DNA from: Micromonospora zingiberis
GTDB lineage: Bacteria; Actinomycetota; Actinomycetes; Mycobacteriales; Micromonosporaceae
Reading direction: 5' to 3'
DNA length: 64,000 bases
Assembly: GCF_004331455.1 (NCBI RefSeq)
Contig: NZ_SJJR01000011.1
Location: forward strand, 123,404 to 187,403
Shown here: positions 40,734-48,123 of the stretch, in pieces
Position numbering within the stretch: position 1 is the stretch's first letter
Layout: every line of letters starts with the position of its first letter
Position numbers and translations under genes: made by a program
The notes under the pieces: generated by a model
Database searches by the model: none
Seen by the model: only the letters and a program-made list of their open reading frames with translations
Told to the model about the DNA's origin: nothing

Positions 40734-40989
40734 CATGGAAGCCGATGAGGCCCCTACCCAGCTGCTGGGGCGATACGCCACCAGGCCGAGTGCGCCCACC
40801 AGCAGAGACCCGATGGCGGACCACTTGGCGAACCGGCGTGCCCGGCCCGCGACCGGGCCCGACAACCACGTCCGCAATGCGTACGCGACGTCGACCTCTA
40901 CCCCGATCGGCAACGTGATCGCGGTGTTGATGCTGAAGTCGTCCCAGGGGTGCAACCACCCTGAACCCGGTGAGCCCGCCCAGGCCCAC
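40734..40989 (-). pseudogene. Decayed membrane-protein gene of an integrative element
   Basis: Two frames together give one protein: 'GLGGLTGFRVV' in the frame starting at 40989, then after a frameshift near 40955 'HPWDDFSINTAITLPIGVE', 'AYALRTWLSG' and 'RARRFAKWSAIGSLLVGALG'. I recall this pattern from a membrane protein commonly carried on actinomycete AICE-type elements. It is truncated at both ends and frameshifted, so it is not functional. The plus strand from 40,684 to 41,190 holds no gene. Confidence 0.6.
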
Positions 40990-41191
40990 CCAGCCGGCTC
41001 ACTTCATCACCTCCCCTCGCAGAGCAACCTTCACGTCCTGCCCGCCAGAGGGCAGCGCACCTGACGTGCGACTGAGGGGGTGATTAGGTTTGGTGAGTGG
41101 GTTTGTGCTGGTCGCGGGCCTGAGCCGCCAGCCCGCGTACGCGCCCTGATTCGCGTGCACGGGGTGCCCGCGGTGGAAGCGCCGCAGGGGG

Positions 41192-41223
41192 TTGCTAGAG
41201 AAAGCTTTCTAAAGCATTCTCTA
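41192..41223 (+). promoter_or_regulatory. ArsR-type operator/promoter
   Basis: AT-rich island directly before the ArsR-type gene. The outer inverted repeat TAGAGAA-N14-TTCTCTA spans 41196-41223. It contains the perfect palindrome AGAAAGCTTTCT (41199-41210) and a 10-bp direct repeat AAAGCWTTCT (41201-41210 and 41211-41220). TTGCTA at 41192 could be a -35. Overlapping dyads at this spot suggest autoregulation. Confidence 0.65.
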
Positions 41224-41227
41224 CTAT

Positions 41228-41842
41228 ATGAGCGACGAGGTGCCGCAGCGGGCCATCAGAATCACCGACCCACGCGCCCTGCGGGCGTACGCGCACCCGC
41301 TGCGGATGCGCCTGATCGGGCTGCTGCGCGGCGAGGGCCCGATGACCGCCACCCAGGCGGCTGCCCGGCTCGACGACAACGTGCCGAACTGCTCGTTCCA
41401 CCTGCGGCAGCTCGCCAAGTACGGGTTCGCCGAACGGGTTCCCGGGGCGGACGGCCGGGAACGGCCCTGGCGGGCCACCACGCAGTACACGTCCTGGGAC
41501 GACGACTCCGACGACCCGGTCATGAAGGCCGCCGCGGACCAGCTCAACGGTGTGATGCTCGCCCTCTACCTGCAACGCGCGCAGGACTACCTCGCCATCC
41601 GCGCCGACGAACCCGTGCAGTGGCGGGTCGCCGCCGGCTTCGGCGACGCGTTGCTGCATGTCACCGCCGCCGAGCTGCGTGAGGTCACCGAGCAGATCGA
41701 CGCGTTGCTGGCCCGGTACGACGAGCGGATCGCCGACCCGGCGAAACGCCCAGCCGGGTCCCGCCCGGTGATGGTCGTCCAGATGGCGCTGCCGCGTGGC
41801 CCCGTACCCGCCGAGCGGCCAGCGGACGAGAACCGGCCATGA
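41228..41842 (+). CDS. ArsR-like winged-helix transcriptional regulator
   Basis: 204 residues. The winged helix is at about residues 15-80 ('LRAYAHPLRMRLIGLLRGEG', 'ATQAAARLDDNVPNCSFHLRQLAKYG'), followed by a helical region without metal-binding Cys, so it is the HTH_20 type that often controls exporters. The MFS gene overlaps its stop (ATGA), making a regulator-transporter pair. A palindromic operator lies immediately upstream. Confidence 0.9.
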   Translation: MSDEVPQRAIRITDPRALRAYAHPLRMRLIGLLRGEGPMTATQAAARLDDNVPNCSFHLRQLAKYGFAERVPGADGRERPWRATTQYTSWDDDSDDPVMKAAADQLNGVMLALYLQRAQDYLAIRADEPVQWRVAAGFGDALLHVTAAELREVTEQIDALLARYDERIADPAKRPAGSRPVMVVQMALPRGPVPAERPADENRP

Positions 41843-43143
41843 CCGAACCTCTCGTCCTGGCCGAACCGGCACCACCGGGCCGGCCGCGCGTCCCCCGGCT
41901 ACTCCAGCAGACCGTCCCCCGGCTACTCCAGCAGACCGCCTTCCGCCGCTACTGGTCCGCGCAGACCGTCTCCCTCTTCGGCGACCAGATCACCATGCTC
42001 GCCGTACCGCTGCTGGCCCTGCTCGCGGTCGGCGCCGGGCCCGCCGAGATGGGCTACCTGACCGCCGCCGCGCTGCTGCCGAACCTGTTCTTCTCGTTGC
42101 CGGCCGGCGCCTGGGTGGACCGGCAGCCACGCCGACGCCGAGTAATGATCGTCACCGACCTCGGCCGGGCCGGCCTGCTGCTGGCCGTGCCGCTGCTGTG
42201 GTGGGCGGACGTGCTGAACCTGCCGCTGCTCTGTGCCATGGTCTTCCTGATCGGGATCCTCTCGGTGTACTTCGAGGTGGCGCACAGCAGCCTGTTCGCC
42301 GCCCTGGTGCAGCGGCCCGACTATGTGGACGCCAACAGTCTGATCAACGGCAGCAGGGCCCTGTCGCACCTGGCCGGTCCCAGCGTCGGTGGCGTGCTGG
42401 TGCAGGTGCTCACCGCCCCGGTCGCGCTCTTCTCCGGCGTACTCACCTATCTGACCTCGGCGGTCTTCCTGGCCCGGACCAGGGTCACCGAGCGTCCCGC
42501 ACCGGGCGGCTCCGGCCTGGGCATGGCCGCCGGCGTACGGTACGTGGCCCGCTCGGCGATCCTCCGGGCGACGCTGCTCGGCACCACCACGCTGAACCTG
42601 TTCAACTACATGTTCGCCGCGCTCTTCGTGCTCTACGTGACCACCGAACTGGGCGTCTCCCCGGGCGTGCTGGGTGTGATCATCGGGGCGGGCGCGTTCG
42701 GCGGACTGCTCGGCGCGGCGGTCACCGCCGCGATCAGTCGCCGAATCGGCATCGGCCCCGCAGTGCTGCTCGGATTCGTCGTCTTCCCGGCCCCGTTGCT
42801 CCTCGTACCGCTGGCGGTGGGGCCGCAGCCGCTGGTGCTCGCGCTGCTGTTCGCGGCCGAGTTCGTCTCCGCGCTGGGCGTCATGATCCTCGACATCGCG
42901 ACCGGATCGGTGCAGATCGCGGCCACACCGGTGGCGATGCTCGCCGTGGTCGCCGGTTTCCGGCGCACCGTCAACTACGGCATCCGACCGATCGGTGCCC
43001 TGGTCGGCGGGACCCTCGGCGCCGCGATCGGGGTCCGTCCCACGCTCTGGATCGCCAGCCTCGGTGCCCTGCTCGGAGTGTTCTGGATCGTCTTCTCCCC
43101 GCTTCGCGCCATGCGCACGCTGCCCGAGGAGACGAGTCGGTAG
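41839..43143 (+). CDS. MFS transporter
   Basis: 434 residues with about 12 membrane spans. MFS loop 2-3 motif 'GAWVDRQPRRRRVM' is near residue 92. It belongs to the family of 'enterobactin/drug' exporters (MFS_3) often found next to ArsR regulators. The N-terminal tail contains an exact duplication, VPRLLQQT twice, from a 24-bp tandem repeat. It is co-translated with the regulator. The likely role is efflux of a drug or metabolite; the substrate is unknown. Confidence 0.9.
   Translation: MTEPLVLAEPAPPGRPRVPRLLQQTVPRLLQQTAFRRYWSAQTVSLFGDQITMLAVPLLALLAVGAGPAEMGYLTAAALLPNLFFSLPAGAWVDRQPRRRRVMIVTDLGRAGLLLAVPLLWWADVLNLPLLCAMVFLIGILSVYFEVAHSSLFAALVQRPDYVDANSLINGSRALSHLAGPSVGGVLVQVLTAPVALFSGVLTYLTSAVFLARTRVTERPAPGGSGLGMAAGVRYVARSAILRATLLGTTTLNLFNYMFAALFVLYVTTELGVSPGVLGVIIGAGAFGGLLGAAVTAAISRRIGIGPAVLLGFVVFPAPLLLVPLAVGPQPLVLALLFAAEFVSALGVMILDIATGSVQIAATPVAMLAVVAGFRRTVNYGIRPIGALVGGTLGAAIGVRPTLWIASLGALLGVFWIVFSPLRAMRTLPEETSR
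41890..41937 (+). repeat. 24-bp perfect tandem repeat within the MFS gene
   Basis: GTCCCCCGGCTACTCCAGCA and four more bases (41890-41913) are repeated exactly at 41914-41937. The unit is in frame and adds eight residues to the cytoplasmic N-terminus. Confidence 0.9.
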
Positions 43144-43241
43144 CGGGATCTGAAGCACCGCAGGCGTGGCGGAGCCGGCTGCGGCGGCTCGGATCGGGGA
43201 GTATCGGCCGGAGTCGAGGCAGGACTGACCAGGAGGTCCGG

Positions 43242-43862
43242 GTGCAGGCGGCAGGCGAGCGGTTCAGGCCGGGCGACGTGGTGGTCCGGCGGGAGATCCT
43301 GCGTGGTGAGGTCTGGTTCGCCTGCCCGACGATCTGCGTCGAGGATTCTCCCGACCTGCTCGCGCTCTACCTGCCGTCCGGCGCCGAGTTCGGTTTTCCC
43401 GAAGAGGGGAGCTTCCCGTGTGGGCGGCACCCCTGGCATGTTGCCGGCCAGCGGGCCTGGACCGGGCATGGCAAGCTGATGCTCCAGCGCCCGGGCGAGG
43501 CCCACTCGGTCGACGTGTTCTGGTCCGGCCCGCAGCGGGACTTCGCCGGGTGGTACTTCAACCTCCAAGACCCGCTGCGGCGTACGCCGATCGGGGTGGA
43601 CACCCTCGATCATGAGCTTGACCTGTGGTGGGCGGCGGACGCCGACCGGTACGTCTTCAAGGATGTGGAGATCTTCGCCCAACGGTTGGTGGAGGGACGC
43701 TACCCCGGGATGGGCGAGGCGATCCGCGCCGAGGGGGACCGGATCGCCGCGCTGCTCGACGCGGGCCAACGGTGGTGGGACGAGTCCTGGGCGTCCTGGC
43801 GGCCCGACCCGACCTGGCAGACCCCGAGCCTCCCCGCTGGCTGGTCCAGCGTCCCCTGCTGA
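43242..43862 (+). CDS. DUF402 family protein
   Basis: 206 residues. The DUF402 part is in the C-terminal half: 'WYFNLQDPLRRTPIGVDTLDHELDLW' (two pieces, near residue 106) and 'YVFKDVEIFAQRLVEGRYPG' near 138. Members include nucleotide (di/tri)phosphatases and fluorophosphatase-like proteins that bind two metals through Asp residues of D-x2-D-E/L-type motifs, as seen here in 'DTLDHELD'. GTG 43242 follows AGGAGG by 5 bases. The gene is alone, between the MFS gene and convergent ABC genes. Confidence 0.85.
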   Translation: MQAAGERFRPGDVVVRREILRGEVWFACPTICVEDSPDLLALYLPSGAEFGFPEEGSFPCGRHPWHVAGQRAWTGHGKLMLQRPGEAHSVDVFWSGPQRDFAGWYFNLQDPLRRTPIGVDTLDHELDLWWAADADRYVFKDVEIFAQRLVEGRYPGMGEAIRAEGDRIAALLDAGQRWWDESWASWRPDPTWQTPSLPAGWSSVPC

Positions 43863-43953
43863 CCCGTTGCGGGCTGGGGAAGGCAATCCTCGAAAGCGTG
43901 AGGTGGCCCTCGGCCGGACGCGGCACCGCCGCCTCCGCGACAGCCGCCGTCGG

Positions 43954-45015
43954 TCAGCCCAGCGTCTCGCGCTCCCGCCAGGCGGTCCGGACCGAGGTGC
44001 GGCCGTTGGTACGCAGGAGCGAACCCTCGTACACCCGGGCCCCGGCGAGCAGGAACCCGATCGCCGTCACCAGCAGCAGGGCCAGCGAGACGAACAGCTC
44101 CCAGAGCGCGGCGTCGCCGGTGAACAGCCGCAGCGGCATCGCGGTCGGCGCCGAGAACGGCAGGTAGGACAGCAACCGCATGGCGCCGACGTTGTCGCTG
44201 AGGAAGACCACCGCGAAGAACGGCAGCATCACCGCGAGCTGCACCGGCATCGACACACCGCCGATGTCCTCCAGCCGGTTGACCAGCGCGCCGGCCGCCG
44301 CCCACATCGAGGCGATCAACACGAAGCCGAGCAGGAAGAACGGGATGAACCAACCGATCGCCGGCCCGAGCAGGGAGACCAGCCCGTCGTTGCCGCCGAA
44401 CGCCATGCCGGTCAGCGCGACCAGGGCGACCAGGGCGATCTGCCCGAGCGCGAGGATCGTGCCGGCGAGCATCTTGCCGGCCAGCAACGCCCGGACCGGT
44501 ACCGCGGCGACGAGGATCTCCACGATCCGGGTCTGCTTCTCCTCGATGATGCTCTGCGCGATCTGCACACCGAAGGTCTGCGAGGTGATCAGGAAGATGA
44601 AGGCGAACGCGAACGGCACCAGGAAGGTCAGCGTCGGGTCCACCGCGTCCGGATTCAACAGCTCGACCGGGGGCCGGGTGCTCAACGCGTTGACCACGTC
44701 GTTCGGGGCGTCGTTCATGGCCAGCACGACCGGGCCGGCGACGACTGCGGCATCGACGTCGCCGTCGCGCACCGCCTGCTCCGCGGCGGCGTCGTCCGGC
44801 ACGGTACGCACCTGAAGCCCCGCCTCGCGCAGCGGCCCGGCCGCCGCCTCGGTGGCCGCCACGGTGGACGGTCCGCCGGACAGCAGCGACGGCAGGATGG
44901 TCGCCCCCGCCGCGATGACCAGGAAGACGATCGTGCTGATCAGGAAGGTACGGTCACGCAGCTTGACCCGGATCTCGCGGGCGGCGACCAGCCGGGTGGC
45001 GTCGAAGGTGTTCAC
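43954..45015 (-). CDS. ABC-2 permease (NatB-like)
   Basis: 353 residues. One N-terminal span 'FLISTIVFLVIAAGATILP' precedes an external domain of ~100 residues, then five or six spans from about 150 to 335. This is the ABC2_membrane_3/NatB layout. 'SIIEEKQTRIVEILVAAVP' near 180 is a typical conserved loop. It partners the ATPase encoded just upstream (overlap of 4 bases). NatAB pairs are linked to sodium or drug export; the substrate here is unknown. Confidence 0.9.
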   Translation of the reverse strand: MNTFDATRLVAAREIRVKLRDRTFLISTIVFLVIAAGATILPSLLSGGPSTVAATEAAAGPLREAGLQVRTVPDDAAAEQAVRDGDVDAAVVAGPVVLAMNDAPNDVVNALSTRPPVELLNPDAVDPTLTFLVPFAFAFIFLITSQTFGVQIAQSIIEEKQTRIVEILVAAVPVRALLAGKMLAGTILALGQIALVALVALTGMAFGGNDGLVSLLGPAIGWFIPFFLLGFVLIASMWAAAGALVNRLEDIGGVSMPVQLAVMLPFFAVVFLSDNVGAMRLLSYLPFSAPTAMPLRLFTGDAALWELFVSLALLLVTAIGFLLAGARVYEGSLLRTNGRTSVRTAWRERETLG

Positions 45016-45914
45016 TGGGTGACCTCTCGGAAGATCTCGGCGAGTGAGGGCGTGACCGGGCGGAACGCGCGGACCGGGCCACGGTCCAGCGCCGCGCGCA
45101 GCACCGGCTGTTCGTCCGAGCCGGGCGCGAGGTCGAAGACGGCGCGGGCGCCGTCCAGGTCGACCAGACTCACCCCGGGCTGGTCCCGCAGCCAGCCGGC
45201 GTCGGTCTCCACCACCAGTTCGTATCGGGGCGTGGTGTACGACGCGCGCAGCTGCTCGCGGCTGCCGGCGGCCCGGATCGCGCCGTCGGCGATGATCACC
45301 AGGTCGTCGCAGAGCCGCTCGACGACGTCCAACTGGTGGCTGGAGAAGAGCACCGGGGCACCGGCGGCGGCTCGCTCGCGCAGCACCGCGACGATGGTGT
45401 CCACGGCCAGCGGGTCCAGCCCGGAGAACGGCTCGTCGAGCACCAGCACCTCGGGGTCGTGCACCAGCGCGGCGGCGATCTGGGCGCGCTGCTGGTTGCC
45501 CAGCGACAGCGTCTCCAGCAGGTCGTCGCCCCGCTCACCGAGCCCGATCCGGTCCAGCAGCGTGTCGGTGGAGCGCCGGGCGGCCTCGGCGGTCAGCCCG
45601 TGCAACCGGCCCAGATAGATCACCTGTTCGCGGACGCTCATCTTCGGATACAGGCCGCGTTCCTCCGGCATGTAGCCGAAGCGCCCCCGGGCCTCCCGGC
45701 TCAGCGGCGTACCCTGCCAGGTCACCTGGCCCGCGTCGGCGGCCAGCACGCCGAGGATGATCCGCATGGTGGTCGTCTTGCCGGCGCCGTTACCGCCGAC
45801 GAAGCCGGTCATCCGACCGGCGACGACATCGAAGGACACATTCTTGAGCACCTGACGGTCGCCGAAGCTGCGGTCGACGCCGTCGAGGCGGAGCACCGTG
45901 GTCACGGTCCTCAC
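45012..45914 (-). CDS. ABC transporter ATP-binding protein (NatA-like)
   Basis: 300 residues. Walker A 'GGNGAGKTT' is near residue 41; the signature reads 'LSLGNQQRAQIAAAL' near 137, with N in place of the usual G-G/Q order; and Walker B 'VLVLDEPFSGLDPLA' is near 158. A C-terminal extension of ~80 residues fits the NatA/DUF4162 class. It overlaps the permease gene. A two-component system lies immediately upstream on the same strand and may control it. Confidence 0.92.
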   Translation of the reverse strand: MRTVTTVLRLDGVDRSFGDRQVLKNVSFDVVAGRMTGFVGGNGAGKTTTMRIILGVLAADAGQVTWQGTPLSREARGRFGYMPEERGLYPKMSVREQVIYLGRLHGLTAEAARRSTDTLLDRIGLGERGDDLLETLSLGNQQRAQIAAALVHDPEVLVLDEPFSGLDPLAVDTIVAVLRERAAAGAPVLFSSHQLDVVERLCDDLVIIADGAIRAAGSREQLRASYTTPRYELVVETDAGWLRDQPGVSLVDLDGARAVFDLAPGSDEQPVLRAALDRGPVRAFRPVTPSLAEIFREVTQ

Positions 45915-45986
45915 GCTAGGTCCTCGACGGGCGACTGCCCTCCGCCCGGCGGTGGAAGTCGGGACTCCCCCTCGCGACGGAGTCGC

Positions 45987-46715
45987 TCACCCGCCGGGTC
46001 GGACCACCCCCTGCTCGTACGCGAAAACCACCGCCTGTACCCGGTCGCGTAGCTCCAGTTTGGCCAGTACCCGGCTGACGTGCGACTTGACGGTCGCCTC
46101 GCCGAGGTGCAGCGTGCCGGCGATCTCGGCGTTGCTGGCACCCCCGGCGATCAGCACCAGGACCTCCCGCTCGCGGGGGGTGAGCTCACGCAGCGCCGCC
46201 TCCGGATCGATCACGCCGCCGCTCGTGCCGCCCTGCCGGGCGAAGGTGGCGATCACCCGGCGGGTGAGTTCCGGGGCGAGCAGGCCGTCCCCACGGGCCA
46301 CCACCCGGATCGCCTCGACCAGCGCCTCCGGTGTGCCGTTCTTGAGCAGGAAGCCGCTGGCCCCGGCGCGTAGCGCGGCGAACAGGTAGTCGTCTCGGTC
46401 GAAGGTGGTGAGGATCAGCACGGCCGGGCCCGGCTGGTCCGGGTCGGCGCTGATCCGTCGGGTCGCCTCCAGCCCGTCCACCTCGGGCATCTCCACGTCC
46501 ATCAACACCACGTCCGGGCGCAGCGCCCGGGTCATGCTGACCGCCCGTTCCCCGTTGGCGGCCTCGCCGACCACCTCGATGTCGTCCTCGATCTCCAGGA
46601 TGACGCGGAAGCCGGTACGCACCAGGTGATGGTCGTCGGCCAGCAGCACCCGGATCGGCCGGTCGGGCCGGTGCGTGTGGTCGCCGGGGTGGTCCGGCAT
46701 CCGATCGGTGCTCAT
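45987..46715 (-). CDS. Response regulator, NarL/LuxR family
   Basis: 242 residues from ATG 46715, which overlaps the kinase stop (ATGA). The receiver has 'LLADDHHLVRTGF', the acceptor Asp in 'VVLMDVEMPEVDG' near residue 72 and Lys in 'GFLLKNGTP' near 122. The LuxR helix-turn-helix is at about 172-235 ('LTPREREVLVLIAGGASNAEI'). A longer start at 46766 is possible but would run inside the kinase gene. It lies upstream of the NatAB-like transporter, so that transporter is a plausible target. Confidence 0.93.
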   Translation of the reverse strand: MSTDRMPDHPGDHTHRPDRPIRVLLADDHHLVRTGFRVILEIEDDIEVVGEAANGERAVSMTRALRPDVVLMDVEMPEVDGLEATRRISADPDQPGPAVLILTTFDRDDYLFAALRAGASGFLLKNGTPEALVEAIRVVARGDGLLAPELTRRVIATFARQGGTSGGVIDPEAALRELTPREREVLVLIAGGASNAEIAGTLHLGEATVKSHVSRVLAKLELRDRVQAVVFAYEQGVVRPGG

Positions 46716-47995
46716 GCCGGCCGTCCCGCCGTCACCGGCAGCGGAATGCGGACCCGTACCCGCCAACCACCGCCGGTACGCGGCCCGACCTCCAGCTCAC
46801 CGCCGTGGGTCGCGACCCGTTCCCGCATCCCGACCAGTCCCAGCCCGTCGGCGTTCGGCGGGCGGGTGGCCCGGCCGTCGTCGGTCACCTCGACCTCCAC
46901 CTCCTGCGCCAGATAGCGGATCCGTACGTCGAGGGTCCTCGCCCCGGTGGCGTGTTTCAGCGTGTTCGTCACCGCTTCCTGCACCACCCGGTACACCGCC
47001 TGGGAGACCGACCCGGGCAGCGGCGTCGGATCGCCGTACACCCCGAGGGAGGCCGCCAGCCCGGCCTCGCGTGCCCGACCGACCAACGTCTCGACCTGGT
47101 CGATCCCGGCGGCCTGTTGCGGCGCCTCCGCCGGTTCGCGGTCGTGGGCCCGCAGCACGCCGAGCATCCGGCGCAGCTCGTCCACGGCCGTGCGGGCGCT
47201 CTCCTCGATCGAGGCCAGCGCGGTCCGGGCCTTGGCCGGGTCCTTGTCGAGGACCCGGCGACAGGCCGCCGCCTGCACGCCCATCACCGACACGTGGTGG
47301 GCGACCACGTCGTGCAGCTCACGGGCGATCCGGACCCGCTCACCGATCACCGCGTGCTCGCGGGCCTCGGCCTGCGAGCGGCGCAGTTGTTCGGCCTGTT
47401 CGGCCAGCTGATGCTGCCGTCGCGCGGCGATCCAGGCGGTCTCACCGAAGAAGTACGCGAACCCGAAGAACAGCAAGTTGATCATTACGCCGGTGACGAT
47501 CGCGGCGAGCAGCGGGGGGACCGGCCCGACCGCGTTCTCGAAGGCGTCCGGGGGGAGGGACCTGTAGTTGATCGTGTAGGAGATCGCCATCCAGACGAAC
47601 ATGGCGGCGATCACGCCGATCCGCAGTCGTCGGGCCAGCCGACGGTCCCGGCCCCACGCACCGAGGGTGAAGATGGCGGCGAACAGCGCCCACTGGGAGA
47701 GCTGCCATTCGGGGACGGCCCGGGCCTGCGCCCCGATGAACGCGGCGGAGACGACCAGCGCGGTGGCGGCGGGATAGCGGCGCCGCCAGATCAGCGGCAG
47801 CGGCACCGCGATGGTCCAGAGCACCTGTTCGAGGCCGGACGGCGGCGACCCGAGCAGGAACGCCCCGGTGCTGCGGACCAGGGTGAGGCTGAACAGTGCC
47901 AGGAGCGTCGCCGCCAGACCGAAGTAGCGGTCCAGTCGCCGCTGCGCGGCGGTGGGTCCCGGGCGCCGCCATTCGTCAACCGTCTCGCTGGTCAC
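46712..47995 (-). CDS. Sensor histidine kinase (NarL-partner type)
   Basis: 427 residues. Five to six hydrophobic spans fill residues 25-170, with no large external sensor. The HisKA_3 motif 'IARELHDVVAHHVSVMGVQA' (phospho-His near 228) is followed by the ATPase domain with 'VVQEAVTNTLKHA' near 318 and 'DGLGLVGMRERVATHGG' near 377. This intramembrane-sensing class often responds to cell-wall-active drugs. I chose GTG 47995; the open frame extends far upstream but there it is the shadow of the protease gene. Confidence 0.9.
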   Translation of the reverse strand: MTSETVDEWRRPGPTAAQRRLDRYFGLAATLLALFSLTLVRSTGAFLLGSPPSGLEQVLWTIAVPLPLIWRRRYPAATALVVSAAFIGAQARAVPEWQLSQWALFAAIFTLGAWGRDRRLARRLRIGVIAAMFVWMAISYTINYRSLPPDAFENAVGPVPPLLAAIVTGVMINLLFFGFAYFFGETAWIAARRQHQLAEQAEQLRRSQAEAREHAVIGERVRIARELHDVVAHHVSVMGVQAAACRRVLDKDPAKARTALASIEESARTAVDELRRMLGVLRAHDREPAEAPQQAAGIDQVETLVGRAREAGLAASLGVYGDPTPLPGSVSQAVYRVVQEAVTNTLKHATGARTLDVRIRYLAQEVEVEVTDDGRATRPPNADGLGLVGMRERVATHGGELEVGPRTGGGWRVRVRIPLPVTAGRPA

Positions 47996-48123
47996 TCCGG
48001 TGAGGATGCCACCCCGGCGCCCGGTGCCCCAACGACACCCGAGATGATCCTGCCCACCCCGGCCCGGCCGCCGCTCGCCGCTGGGCGGGCGAACGGCCGT
48101 GGCGTGGCCGGCGGATGGCGCGG

